Notes: a model not told the origin generated them from the letters alone. A stretch of DNA of 64,000 bases from Ptychodera flava (GCF_041260155.1 NC_091944.1:24776332-24840331), one strand, 5' to 3'. Shown: positions 47,954-59,830, counted from the first letter of the stretch. A program made the numbers and translations.

Positions 47954-48999
47954 TTTTACTCTGTAGTACGTAAAAGCTCACTGCAAAAGAACAAAATTCA
48001 CAATCAGATTTGCTGGTATGCTTTCTCTTTTGCACTTTTTTCATATTCCGACTGTATGTATGTTATCTATGACTTTAATATTTACATTTATTTCCATATG
48101 CATTTTGGCATGATTTTGGAATACAGCAGGAGACTTAGTTTTAGAAACAAAGATATACATAGTAGATGATACCTCCTAACTTCACTGAATGGAGATTTGG
48201 TTCCAAAAGCAAAGCTACTGAAAGCATACTCACGAAGGCAAGAAATGTAATTGCAAAAAATCCATTTCTGATAATATCTTAAGCATTTCTGAATACTAAA
48301 TTGTATTGACAGTTTCACCCAGGTAAAAGGGTGGCACATGGCAGCGACTCAAATTTTGAAAGAAAAATATCTTTAAAAATGCCTTAATGTTTGTCTGCAC
48401 CTTAAATTGCACATGCATGTACATGGCATTTGTATTTCTCCTAATGATATAAATTTTCACCCAAGAATAAAGTGAACGCTGTTCGGCAATTTTAACATTT
48501 GACACTGACGAAATGCAAATATCAATCCTGGTAAGATAAAAAGTGATCAAAATTAAATTCACAAAAAATTCTGTTTGTACTTGAACTTATAAACTGGACG
48601 ACAAATTCCACAAGCTTGGCATATTTCCTTTTTTTTCCTTTGTACTAATTTGAAGATTTTTTTAGAAGTATTCTCGACCATGGGCCATCCGAGTACTTGC
48701 GGGTTCTTACATCATTTTTGCGTCACAGCGCCGTGAAAACAAATAATTGAAGTTCAGATTTTTCAACCATCAAACAAATATTCAAAGTTTCAATATACAT
48801 AAATGACATAACTTTTAGTTCTGCTTTTTTCAACACAATTTCTGTATCATTCGCTTTTCTGTATCGTCTGATCTCTAATTCACCTCGCTCGTACGCGTTT
48901 CACCTACTGACGTCACTCTACGGTCAAGAATATACTGCTCTGCTTTTCTTGCATTCAACAGTGCAATTTTATCGTTCATAATTTCATCACATTGTTTTA
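47954..48999 (-). promoter_or_regulatory. 5' side of the five-exon gene
   Basis: Just upstream of the ATG are two plausible acceptors on the minus strand (TTGTTCTTTTGCAG and GTACGTACTACAG), which suggests a 5' untranslated exon further right. No promoter motif could be assigned from sequence alone. Confidence 0.3.
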
Positions 49000-49120
49000 T
49001 CTCTGTGTGTCTGTCTGTGTCTGTCTTTGTCTGACTATTTGTGTAAATGTTTGCCACTGTCTGTCTGTCTGTCTCTATGTCTGTCTGTCTGTCTATCTGT
49101 CTCTCTCTCTCTCTCTCTTG
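49000..49120. repeat. CTGT/CT-rich simple repeat
   Basis: Degenerate (CTGT)n grading into (CT)n. Confidence 0.9.
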
Positions 49121-50953
49121 AACGTAGCACACACACGTATGTGCTACCCCCATGATTGAGAATGAGAGAACGCCTGCCCACTTGTGTGTGCATGATGATG
49201 ATTATGATGATGGTTCGGAAGTTCAACAGGTGAAATATGTTCGCTTGTCAGCATTTGCAAAGATTGTTCAGTGAGAACACAGACGTACTGTGGTACCTCA
49301 ATGGTGAGAGCAATGCAATGTCAGGAGTGGAGTGACCGTGCCTGGCAGGATGATTATTCATCGTGCAATTACGAGTAACTTCTGTCATCCGTTTCTAGCT
49401 CCATGCTTCTATATTTTAACAAGTATTACATTCATCGCTTGAGTGCTGGAGTGTCGCTCGCGTGGCCTGAGGGCTAATACACTGGCTGTATGCATGCCAC
49501 CCTACCAACAATGACTGTATAGCCTATGTAAAAAATATGTTGTTCACGGTTAAATATTAACCACGCTCGTATCGGACGAAGCCAAAAGGAACCTTGCCAC
49601 GGTTGGTAGAGCTAAGCCAGAAACGCTGAATTTTGAAAACTTATCACCATGCTCTTTAAAATGGATTCGTATAACAGCATCATGATATAAACTCCGATTT
49701 AATTCGCCACCTGAGGCAATTTTATGGAAGTCCTCTTGCACTGCACTCGCCGCGTCACTCTGGACCGAAACGGTCTCATTACTTCCGGGAACTTGAGAAC
49801 CACACACCTGCGCATTACTCGTTGAATTGAATCAAGCGAGGTGTCATTACGTTGCATAATCTGTGTTCATTACAATACATACCTTAAAATTAAACAACCA
49901 AGCTCATGGACCCGGTAACTTTCCCTTTGGTGGAGCGTCATGCAATCCGTCACCACCCTCGACGAGGCGCCATTTCTCAACTGAGGTTGAATTCCACGAA
50001 CTCGACTGAACTTTGATCTGAGCAGCTCTGACAGGCGCTAGGTGGCGCAATTGCAATGCGAAGGATGATGGTAGGATATGACTGGAAGGAGAAGAATGCA
50101 TCCTGAATGCATTCATATGATGATCTTTGTAATCAAACAGCTAATTATTTGTTTTTTCACACAAGACGCATTGTAATTTTAGAGCATTCACAGTTATGTA
50201 GATTTGTTTTATTTGTGACTATGTTGAAATAAATTTATCTTTTTCAAAAAAAAACAAAAAAAACAAGGTAGGATATTGTCATCTCCGAGTCGCTGAGTTC
50301 TGACGTCCGATGTGTTGCGGCTGGAAGATCATAGCTGAATGGCAGATTTTAACCATATTCAGCCAATTAAGTACTCTATATATGGGCTATTATGTCGATG
50401 ATTGGCTGTCTGGAGATGATTAAATAATGAAAATGATATGAAGACGAAAAATAATAATTATAAGTTAAATCTTCCGAGATGCTGTTCAGTTGTCCCCTCA
50501 TCGTTTTCAATAAAATGAGTGATAAGGTTGCGTATAATTTTTTGAACATGTAAAAACAAACAACAGGCCAAGAAACACGTCATGACACATATATATCTTG
50601 CACACTCATTAATTCGGACTAATTGAAATCCTCAGGTAAATATAACTTATATACTTTTGGTCAATCATATTACAAAGACCGAGTAAATTATTGCGAGTTT
50701 TTGTAAGGTGAAGCCTTACACAAAAATAGGCAAATTCAGTCACTGTCATTTATAGCAAAAAAAACTAACAGTTCAAAACTACCACAAGAAATAGATGAAA
50801 TCACACTGTACGCGACTGAGGATGCCAGTAAGGATTTAGGATGACGAAGACTGCATCTACTCTCACATGGAATTCTGTTGGGTAACTTGGCAGTCTATCA
50901 GAACGTTTCAAGTCCTTTCAACCGAATTAGAATTGTAAGGATGGATAAGAGAT
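49121..50953. other. No gene recognised
   Basis: Mixed DNA; the first upstream exon of the five-exon gene may lie here. An 85-codon minus-strand frame at 49550-49807 has no recognised domain. An A-rich tract lies near 50245. Confidence 0.35.
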
Positions 50954-51540
50954 TTAAAGGGACAGCAGCTGCACTTTTGATGACATTTTCACTATGTGAT
51001 TTTCACAACGCGAAAAAAGCGACCCTTCAACAGTGTTTGCAAGAAACAAGGCGACCCTCCCCATTTTCATGTGCAAAAAAGGGTACCTCAACCCCTGGGT
51101 GTCATATGATTTCTCATTTGACCTTTGAACTTTGAGCTAATACTTTTTAACCCTTACAAATAATCCCTTTTATGCAATTGCCAGGTTTTAAGTAATGTAC
51201 AAAAGATCACATTTCACGATAAATAATTCTATCGAACTTTCAGTACAATTGGCTACCCCTCAAAATTAAAAGGTACAGTAGTTGTGTATCATAGTTTGGC
51301 TTATAAATTGTACAGAAAGCGCTATTGTTTGTCAAGAAACTTATTACAACATATAAATCATTATTGAACAACATTCACCCATAAATGCACAGATGTAGCT
51401 AGTATGAAATCTATGAAATCTAAAAATTAAAATTTTTTGTACACACATGCGCTTTTAACCTCTCACTTTAAGCAAAGTGTAAGTACACAAGTCACCAAAA
51501 TTATATAAAAATACAGATATAGCTTGTTTTGCTCAACAGA
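50954..51540. mobile_element. Mixed remnant: family C-like end plus satellite units
   Basis: TTAAAGGGACAGCAGCTGCAC at the left resembles a family C end. Near 51380 and 51500 are units of the satellite found at 52845-53690 (CACAGATGTAGCTAGT; ACAGATATAGCTTGTTTTG; TTTTTTGTACACACA). The borders and the event that joined them are unclear. Confidence 0.45.
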
Positions 51541-52466
51541 CTCCACCCATCCAGAGACTGCCACCACCGGGCCTTTGTTATGATTTGATATTATGGACGA
51601 ATCACTATATCGGACATGTCTTGGCTTCTAATTGTTGCGCAAAAAATGGCTACCCTCCCCAAAGGAATGCGTAAAATTTCATGACCCTTTAAAAGTACTT
51701 GCGCGAAAAATAGTGACCCTCCCCGTAATTTCTGTAAAGTCCATGATAATCAGGCAAAACGCTCGAAATTCCTTGTCGGTCGGTGGAGGCGCTCTCTTCC
51801 GCCAATTATTATAATTTTCGGGGATTCCCCGAATACTCGTATACAGACGTACTCACTTCCTAAACGAACAGTAGCAAAACTCCAATGTGATCAAAGAATT
51901 GCCTGACTCCTAAGTAAGTATAAATACATTGTATATTGGTCCTCTAGGACGAACTCAAGTTACTAGCGTCAATCATCATATCGGAAGCCCTTAAAAGAGG
52001 TTTATGGTGGCGGACGAGGCTAACACGTTTGTCGCTTCCGTTACAGATTTGCCCTCTTGCTACCAACATGTGCAAAACACTTCAGTAAGCATCCGCAGTT
52101 TCTGTTTTGATGGGATCTGCAAAATACTGTAGACAGGTTGGTACACAAAGGCGATGCGCAGCTTGGCATTCATGTTTGTTAGCCCTGTAATAAAGCGACC
52201 TGACGTTTGTTTACCTCGAACTCCATGACGTAGACTTGATCTGGTCGTACTTCGGCTGAACCATTCGATTTTGGGAGCCGAAAGGTGGTTAGGATGCGTG
52301 AAATTACTAGTGAGTATGTGACAGGAAAGAAGCCGGGGAAAGGTCTTTAGAAGTCGGCCCTCGGGGAACGTTGAGTTCACAAAACTGTTGTCGATAGGGG
52401 TTAAATTTTACAAAATTTCAAGCAGTCCAGTGGTGTCCGTTGTCGCGCGCGTGCAGCAATATATTT
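51541..52466. other. No gene recognised; repeat-like phrases
   Basis: GCAAAAAATGGCTACCCTCCCC near 51640 and GTGACCCTCCCC near 51715 echo GGCGACCCTCCCCATTTTC near 51050, so part of this is repeat-derived. No gene support. Confidence 0.35.
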
Positions 52467-54049
52467 GGGGAGCGTTCAGTTATTACGGCCGGGGGGGGGC
52501 CGCAAAATCCAGGGGGAGGGGGTTCACCTTTAATTTGAAAACTGCAAAAGGCGGGGGGGGGGGGGGGGGTGTCATGTATTTTTCATACACTCAGAGAGGG
52601 GGGGGGGTCTTTTAATTTATGAGTATCCCTTCCATCAAAAAGCAGTTTCAGTGTTTAAAAATATTCTCTGAGATAAAAATGATTCGCTGCATGATTTCAT
52701 TCTCTGAAGTCATTTAACTGTAAATCTGAACAAAAGTATAATTATCTGTCACATTAACATCTTGCCTCGGCAACTCTGAGGCTTGTCTTATTGTAGATCA
52801 AGTTCACTGAGGGCAATGAACAATTCCTATTACTTACATATTAGAGATATAGCAAGTTTTGTCAGGAAAAATATTTAACAGTTACCTGTAGACTACTAGT
52901 ACCATGAAAAATGAAATTATACTTTTAGGTGAAATTCCAATATCGTAATTGTTGTCCACATCTGAACTTTCAAATACCCTATCTTTGAATCAAGTACATT
53001 TATATCATGTCAAACACCTATAAAAGCAAAGATCAAGTTAGTTGAGCATTGTAAAAAAATATTCATGAGTTCTTACTCATAGTGAATCAACATTTCGATG
53101 AAATTCCAAAATCCAATTTCTTGCACACATATCAAATTTTAACCATCCTAGTCTAACTAAGTACTTTAAAATGAATTATCAAATGTCTATAAAATACACA
53201 GATTTAGCTAGTTTTGTATTGGAAAAAAATTATTCATAGTTTCCTCATAGACTACCATGTATAGTGGATGAACATTTTCAGTGAAATTCCACAGTCTGAT
53301 TTCTTGTACACATAATATGCACCCTTAACCATCATATTGTAATCAAGTACAATTATGTTAATTATCCAACGTCTGTATATGCACAAATATAGCCAGCTTT
53401 TTTTTGGAAAAAAATATTCACAATTTTATCATAGACTCCATGTATAGTGGATGAACATTTTTGGTGAAATTCAGAAGTGAATTTTTTTATACATGTATAA
53501 GTTGTAACAACACTATTCAAATTACATTTACCTCAATTATTAATGTCTAGAAATGCATAGATATTGCTAGTTTTGTATCGAAAACTATTACATAGTTTTC
53601 ACACAGACTACCATGTATAGTGAATCAACATTATCAACAGCTGATTATCAATTAAATCCAAATGTCAAAATTTTGTACACACACGCTAGCAGCAAAAATA
53701 TTGTAATCCACCTATAATTTCTGTCCATATCCCTTTGAGGGGTAATTTCAAAATTATAGCAAGCCAGAAGGGGAAATTTGAACATTAACACCTTTTGTGA
53801 GTCTGTAAGGAGGGTCATTTGAAAAAATCTGAGAATCTTATTTTGGATTCTATCGCCCCCAGAGGTGTTGTGTGTGCAGCTTTACTCAAGCAGATGGGGG
53901 GGGGGGGGGGGGGTTATGAAATTTTTGTCATCTTAAAAGGGGGCATCATCAATTTTTAAGTGCAATGGGTAGTGGGGTTCACTTATTTTGAGCGATGCAC
54001 AGGAAGAATTTGCCGGCCCACCCCCGGCCATAATAACTGAAAGCTCCCT
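52467..54049. mobile_element. 1.6-kb inverted-repeat element with internal satellite
   Basis: Terminal inverted repeats: left GGGAGCGTTCAGTTATTA then CGGCCGGGGG; right end complement GGGAGCTTTCAGTTATTA then TGGCCGGGGG. They match at about 32 of 36 positions. Between them lie poly-G tracts and four to five satellite units. There is no coding capacity, so it is non-autonomous. The superfamily is not identifiable from ends alone and no clear target duplication was seen. Confidence 0.8.
52845..53690. repeat. Degenerate satellite, about 180-bp unit, four to five copies
   Basis: The unit hallmark AGATATAGCTAGTTTTGTAT recurs near 52845, 53028, 53201, 53386 and 53561. It is followed each time by TATTCATAGTTT...GACTACCATGTATAGTG, then GAACATTTTCAGTGAAATTCC and a TTCTTGTACACA phrase. 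Units differ by indels (173-185 bp). The array lies wholly inside the inverted-repeat element. Confidence 0.85.
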
Positions 54050-54112
54050 CAGTAACTAACCTAAAATCGCGATCAACGCTATATTAAAATAACATTTATC
54101 GAAACGTGTGCG

Positions 54113-54591
54113 GCAGCTCTCAGTAATTATGAGTTGGGCGGGTCGGAGGAACGGGCGATTTTTTTCTTCTTTTCGCAGACATGCCCTTGGAGGAGGGTCG
54201 GTCACAGTTACTCATTTAGGTCTAGTCTACATTGCCAACATGAATACAAGGTTTCGGTATTGTTTGTAGAATAGACTTTCCACAAACAATAACATGAAAG
54301 TAGGCCTATTACCATGACAGCAGTATATTTTGGCAATAACAAGACCTAATATGTTGTAAAAAGGTCAAATTCCACTGGAATACCAGAGGAGAGAAACGCT
54401 TCTGGTAAGTTCATACAGTCGTTTCAAGCTTTCAAATTTGGAACAGAGAAGGGTCGTGGATAACAAATCGAAAACACGGGAAGGGTGAAGGGTCACATTT
54501 TAGTGAGAGTTACTGGATAGGAGGGTGACATTTTACATTACAGGCCACCCCAGATTTCCTACGGCACCCTTAGTATAACTGAAATCTCCCT
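54113..54591. mobile_element. Short relative of the 1.6-kb inverted-repeat element
   Basis: The left end CTCTCAGTAATTATGAG and the complement of the right end, GGAGATTTCAGTTATAC, resemble the terminal repeats of the element just to the left. About 480 bp, degraded, with inner AGGGTCACATTTTAG and GAGGGTGACATTTTA. Confidence 0.5.
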
Positions 54592-54939
54592 AAACATACC
54601 TTCTAGAACTATGTCACAATAAAATACAGACATGTTTTTTCTGCAAAAAGGATTCTACCCACAACAGTGATGGTTGTAATGATAAACAAGCAGCAAACCA
54701 TGCTAATGGCGGCTTTATTACATAGTTGATCGATCAGGATAGTAAAGAATAACTGCAGGCAGTCTACATTCACTTCACTATCCAATTATCCCAAATTAGT
54801 TCCAGTCGTGTTGTATGTATGTATGATGTCGATTTAATCTGAAAATGTAGCCTCATCAGTTTTTCCTTTTACGTTACACACTAACACTCTTGAGAAATTT
54901 GAAAAATATGAAGATCCCAAGTTAGTTCCAATCGTGTTA

Positions 54940-56572
54940 GGCTGCGTTCAAAAAAATGGTGAGGGGGGGGGGCTGGAGGAATCGCAATTGAAATCTTACT
55001 TTTTTTTCAGATCCCCCCTCAATACCCTGAAAAAATTTCAAGTCCCCCCTCAATACCCTCAAAAATTTTGAAGTCCCCCCAATTACCATATAGCCGCATA
55101 TTTATTAGGAATGCACGCAGAGTAAAAAAAACATGTAATGTGTCGTTCTGCACGCAAATGTTCAACACTACCTCTTATCAGCAGGTTGTAGAGCCATATA
55201 CCTAGGGCAAGTTCTTAAATTGATTCATTTTTAAATGCATCAGTGAACTTTTTGGATTTCTCAGTCTAAGCCAACTTGAGTTTATCCAACTCTGGCCAGT
55301 TCAATGGCACCAGCTGAAAAGCACACAAAATGACAATCATGAGAGAGTATGAAAATTGTGTATTCCTAGCTACGTTTAACCAAATTGTGAAAAAATGAGC
55401 ACAGTGACCTACCGAAATTTTTTTTCAAAAGTACAAGACATATACAACTTAGATGCCACTTATAAATGTTTTACAAAATTGACAATACTGGAAGGTTAAA
55501 ATATTCTATGAAATTAATGTTTTAATCTCAGAAATTTTGGGTGTAATAATGGCAAATTTGATAAAAAAAATGATTCCATTCAGTCATACATATTTCCATT
55601 TAAATTAAAGTTTTTACTGTTCAAAGTTTTACTTTTGTGTTATTGTACAATGAGATGTGAAAACTTCATTCACTGCATGAACTTGAAATGAATGGTTTTA
55701 TATATTGATTTTAAGTGATTTTAGAAAAACTGACTTTAAATCATACATTTAGTAAGATCAAGTATGGTGACCCCATCTTTTTTCTCTAACATTTCATTGT
55801 TCTCATATGCCAGAATTCAAAAATCCATAGTAACTGTTAGTCCCCCAGTCTTCTATGTGTTGCTCTCTGGCTGGATCTTGTGTACAAGTAGATGTATGTT
55901 TCACTGTCAATTGAGTGTCCTATGACCGAAACTCTTCTTAAACTACATCAGAGTCAGAGCTACATGTATCACTGTCACTGCCAGTATGTAGTAGCAGGGC
56001 AGTAGTTGTATTAACTTTTTATTTTGACAATATTTTTGTTCAGTTTATACAATTGCGTTCTTGTTCTACTCCCTACAGCATGTTGAGCTGTCTAGTATTC
56101 AGCTTGCCAACACAGCCTACGTGTACCGTGCATTTGCATCATTCAATTATCACCAATATTTAGACAAACGGGCTTGTTGACAAACTGAATATTTTGTTTT
56201 CCAGCATGCTTTGGAGAGACACCAAGAAACTGTGTTTGATACATTGCATAGAAATATTGAAAAATTATCAACAGTTGTAACTCCTGCCCCATTACAAGGC
56301 CAACTTGTTTTACGAAAATTTAATGGCATTCATACATTTTTAGATTTTTTCGAGATTAAAGACATAAAATGCGACAAAACGGTTCTAGATTTTGTTTAAT
56401 TATTACTAACATTAGAACCATTGGACGACATCAAAATGTTGGGAGTCAAAATATTTCAGGTCCCCCCTATAGGCAGAGCAAAACTTTCAAGTCCCCCCTC
56501 GACTACCCCAAAAATTTTCGAATCCCCCCTGAATTCCTCCAGCCCCCCTCACCATTTTTTTTGAATGCGGCC
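54940..56572. mobile_element. 1.63-kb G-rich inverted-repeat element
   Basis: Left end GGCTGCGTTCAAAAAAATGG then TGAGGGGG and GCTGGAGGAAT. The right end's complement is GGCCGCATTCAAAAAAAATG then GTGAGGGGG and GCTGGAGGAAT. TTA stands directly outside both ends (54937-54939 and 56573-56575), a probable 3-bp target duplication. Sub-terminal repeats of the phrase AAGTCCCCCCTCAATACCC occur on both sides. Non-coding. A family A MITE is inserted at about 55997-56290. Its right end lies about 130 bp from the RING gene 3 exon. Confidence 0.85.
55997..56290. mobile_element. MITE family A, copy 6, nested
   Basis: Left end GGGCAGTAGTTGTATTAAC and right end GTTGTAACTCCTGCCCC form the inverted repeats. 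Hallmarks TTCTTGTTCTACTCC, ACAGCATGTTGAG and AGCATGCTTTGGAGAGAC are present. It lies inside the 1.63-kb element, so it came later. Confidence 0.8.
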
Positions 56573-56576
56573 TTAT

Positions 56577-56612
56577 ACATACATACATACCAATCATACA
56601 TACATACATACA

Positions 56613-56642
<30 letters not shown>
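56577..56642. repeat. (CATA)n microsatellite
   Basis: About 65 bp of CATA units, beginning as soon as the 1.63-kb element and its TTA end. It lies 64 bp before the RING gene 3 exon. Confidence 0.95.
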
Positions 56643-56643
<1 letters not shown>

Positions 56644-56709
56644 GTGGAGTTTTTTAAACAAAATAATTATAGAAGTAGTAAGAATAAAACGTGTTTGTTT
56701 TGCAGGACA

Positions 56710-57618
56710 ATGGCGAGTGGAGACGGAGCAAGTACGGTTGAGCATAATGCAGAGCACAACGTCGCCGACCTCTTGCAGACGATTGAAGGCTTAAAAGCGG
56801 AAAAAGCCGAGTGGACGAGACAGAGGAAGGAACTGGAAGATGAGATAGTTCGGCTGCAGGAGGAGAGTCAAGTCGCCGACGAGGTTAGGAAATTGGCTGA
56901 GCAGGCGAGGCAACAACAAATCGGTGAGAACAGCAGTGTCGTCAAACTGTCCGGCAAAATTCGCAAGCTCAATGGGGAGAAAGAGGGGCTCATACGGCAA
57001 ATCACGGAGTTGGAGAATGAGATTGTTAGGCTGCATGAAGAGAGGGAGGTGGCAAACGACCTGTGCATGGACGCTGTCGATGTGTCGTTTCACGAAAACA
57101 GTGCCGACACCGTCCACTCTGACTGCCATGAGCAACTGACCAGTCTTCAGGCCGATTTGGCCAGCCACCAAGAGGAGAACGAGAATCTTATGGGACAGAT
57201 TGGCAGACTTGAGAGCGAGCAAATAACAATCCAGGCCAATCTTGGCGAAGCTCTGAGTCACATCTTGATATTCCGAGAGCAGTCGACGCCTTCCTCGATG
57301 AACCGAGACCAGCTCGAGAGACTGGAAATGATATCCGCATGCCTGTCTTCGCTGCATGACGCACAAGATCGATCGCCCGGGCCGGGCCGTCGGAGCGACT
57401 CCCCGGGGGCAGTCCCGCCGGTGAGATCGGAGCCACCTGGGGAGAACGCCGACATGAAATGCGTTATCTGCTATGTGAAGGACTGTTCAGTCGAGATTAA
57501 ACCGTGCAATCACATCGTTATGTGCGACACCTGTGCCGAACTGCAGATGAGCGAGAACGGCACATGCCCAGTTGACCGACAAGCCATAGAATCAATGACT
57601 AATATCATGGAAAATTAG
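56710..57618 (+). CDS. Coiled-coil RING-finger protein 3 (likely E3 ubiquitin ligase)
   Basis: 302 residues, single coding exon. The start is placed at 56710 because a strong acceptor (TTTGTTTTGCAG) ends at 56705, so the ATG at 56644 lies in an intron. Two coiled-coil blocks (about residues 20-105 and 130-190) repeat the phrase ELEDEIVRLQEE / ELENEIVRLHEE, an internal duplication. A Pro/Ser-rich linker precedes the RING: Cys251, Cys254, Cys266 (PCNH), His268, Cys272, Cys275, Cys286 and Asp289 (CPVD). The tail IESMTNIMEN matches genes 1 and 2. It is much more diverged from them than they are from each other, so it split earlier. The 5' exon is not identified; the 5' side is occupied by the microsatellite and the 1.63-kb element. 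Confidence 0.85.
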   Translation: MASGDGASTVEHNAEHNVADLLQTIEGLKAEKAEWTRQRKELEDEIVRLQEESQVADEVRKLAEQARQQQIGENSSVVKLSGKIRKLNGEKEGLIRQITELENEIVRLHEEREVANDLCMDAVDVSFHENSADTVHSDCHEQLTSLQADLASHQEENENLMGQIGRLESEQITIQANLGEALSHILIFREQSTPSSMNRDQLERLEMISACLSSLHDAQDRSPGPGRRSDSPGAVPPVRSEPPGENADMKCVICYVKDCSVEIKPCNHIVMCDTCAELQMSENGTCPVDRQAIESMTNIMEN

Positions 57619-57739
57619 AAATTTTAACTTCATAAGATCACTCGTTATATTGCTATTACACATAAAGTGTTGTCATTTACTCTGAGACTCAATCATTGGT
57701 AACCCTATAATTTTGTTCATGTTTTTTTATTGGAACATA

Positions 57740-58252
57740 TTAAAGGCAGATGAGCTGCAACTTTTGGCATTATTTTCATGATTTTATATTTAGATTAAAA
57801 TAAGTTCATAGAAATGATCTTACTCAGAGATGTTTACCCAAGTATAATTATCCATTAAGTGGGACTACATGGGGAGGTTTCAGTGAGAAAGACAGATGAG
57901 AGACGGTTGCCGCACCCAAATATGGCCACCTCCCTGCAACTACTAAACAGCATAAATGGTGCATGTACACATTTGAATCTTTACAAATACAACTTGGTGC
58001 AACCCACTGCAAGGACGGGAAAGGATTCACACCACCTTAACAGAAACTCATCCGTTTTTCTCATAAAGTCTCAAGATTTTGAAATTACGAGAACAAATAT
58101 CTTCTTGTCTATTCTGCCACAAGCAAACGTTGCTGAGGTATAGTTAATAACCATGTCGTTCAATTTATAGATAGATTGCAATGAATACCTGACGAAATCG
58201 GATGTACCTTGAGTTGGACAAATTTCGCCGAGTTGCAGCTCACGGGTCTTTA
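57740..58252. mobile_element. MITE family C, copy 3 (TTAA-flanked)
   Basis: 513 bp, from TTAAAGGCAGATGAGCTGCAAC to GTTGCAGCTCACGGGTCTTTAA. The interior AAGTTCATAGAAATGATCTTACTCA resembles AAGTTCGTGGGAATGTACTCA in the copy at 41923. It starts 121 bp after the RING gene 3 stop, so it may lie in that gene's 3' untranslated region. Confidence 0.85.
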
Positions 58253-58298
58253 AACAGCAGTCGTGAATGGTTTTGTAAAACCTACAACTCAGAGCGTA

Positions 58299-58380
58299 AT
58301 TGTCCCGGTTACCCAGACTGCACTTGGGGGCTCTCATCCGACCGTCCCAGCCCGAAATGCAGTCTGGGTAAACGAGACTG
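58299..58380. repeat. Short inverted repeat
   Basis: GGTTACCCAGACTGCA and TGCAGTCTGGGTAAAC pair at 15 of 16 positions around a spacer of about 45 bp. Possibly the ends of a very short fold-back element. Confidence 0.5.
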
Positions 58381-59830
58381 AGAGCGTAGTAGTCACCTCA
58401 GCCTGTAAGCAAACGACTATCCTGCTCCGAGTGGGCCGCCTTGTGAGATGTCGCTACTCGTAGATAATCAATGTACTCAGTCAGTATGTAGTCATGCAAA
58501 CACAATCAATCTTCGACAAACAGTATCGTATCTATAAAACCTGAAATTACGTTTGATGATTTTTGCAATCATCCGTTGTGCATGGTGTAATGACAATCTC
58601 TGACAACATGTCAATGAAGCGCGATCTCAAGTCTCAGATAGGCATTGCGGTGGGTAGACTGGAAAAGCAGACGGTCAAGAAGGGTTGTGTCCTTATTACA
58701 GCGAAGAGTCCTCTTCCTCGCCAGACGGAATTTCCAGTCAATACGGGGATAGTCTACTGACTATCTCAAACAATTGAATTAGATTTAATCAGAATGTGTA
58801 GCGTATACTATACAACTCTGTCAAAATTCCAATGAACCAAGCTACCAGGTGTCTCTACTATCCGGGACCGAAGTACCAGAAGTCTGCCCAAATCAAATTG
58901 AATTCGACAGTCACATGCGAATTTTAGAATTTTACCATTCTGGAGATGAATGAGTGATCTCGAACTATTTTGTTACCTCATTGTAGATTTCTGAATGTCA
59001 AGCTCATCAACCCGCGTTCATATATCATAGTGCGTCTCCGCCGGCCGACGATCACAGGAGTACATGAATGTACCTACCTTTCACTGTGACACCAGAAAAT
59101 AAAAATAATGCTGCCATTAAAAACAGAATTTCTTACTGTATATAAAACTAAGTCTCGTCATGCTACAAATAGAGTATCTGTGAGTCTGCATGGAGCAGTG
59201 ATGTGTACATACTGAAACACCGTAGCGATGTTTTCAAGTTTAGATAATATATTATACCAAAGACAAAATACAAACCGAAGATTCTTGGGCTGACTTCCAT
59301 CTTCGTGGCAATTTTATTGTCGTCATGTCCTTGTCACTGATAACGTTTGACTTTCTATTGTAGTTTTGATATTTGCGAAATAAATGCAAATCAGAGCATC
59401 ACCTTAGAGTCGCTGTTAGTTTTCAATTTTGCTAAAAAAAATTCATGTCAAATTCGACGATGGCCGATCACTCACTGGTCCTAATTCTTCGGGAGATTTT
59501 CATACTGAAGACGAAGAGGCTTTGTAAATTACTATTAATAGTTGGCTATGATAAAAAATGTGATATAATAAGAATAATAATAGCCTTTATTTCGAGAACA
59601 TGCGCATAATACATAACAGTGCTCTGTTGTCACTGACAGCTAGCAAATACTAGCTGTAAATTTCCCGCAAAATTCTTTCGATAATGTCTCGGCGAGCAAT
59701 CATGTGTATATATCACTATTGATGGTAAAAGGGACTCGTTTCTGTAACCACAAAAAGGACAATCGCATCCTTTTTAAATGTGTTTCGCTCATTTGTCGAC
59801 ACAGCAGTTATGCTAATGCATTGCTTCTGA
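58381..59830. other. No gene recognised
   Basis: Intergenic AT-rich DNA without a recognised gene or repeat border. Confidence 0.35.

Noticed and set aside
49550-49807. 85-codon minus-strand frame 5' of the five-exon gene
   Set aside because: Could be an upstream exon, but no splice pair joins it to exon 1 convincingly and exon 1 has its own ATG after an in-frame stop.
52845-53690. CRISPR-like array
   Set aside because: The repeats are about 180 bp, degenerate and without unique spacers of fixed length, and the host is eukaryotic.
56644-56709. Upstream ATG extending RING gene 3 by 22 residues
   Set aside because: A strong acceptor (TTTGTTTTGCAG) ends at 56705, and the extension is AT-rich and unlike the paralogues' N termini.
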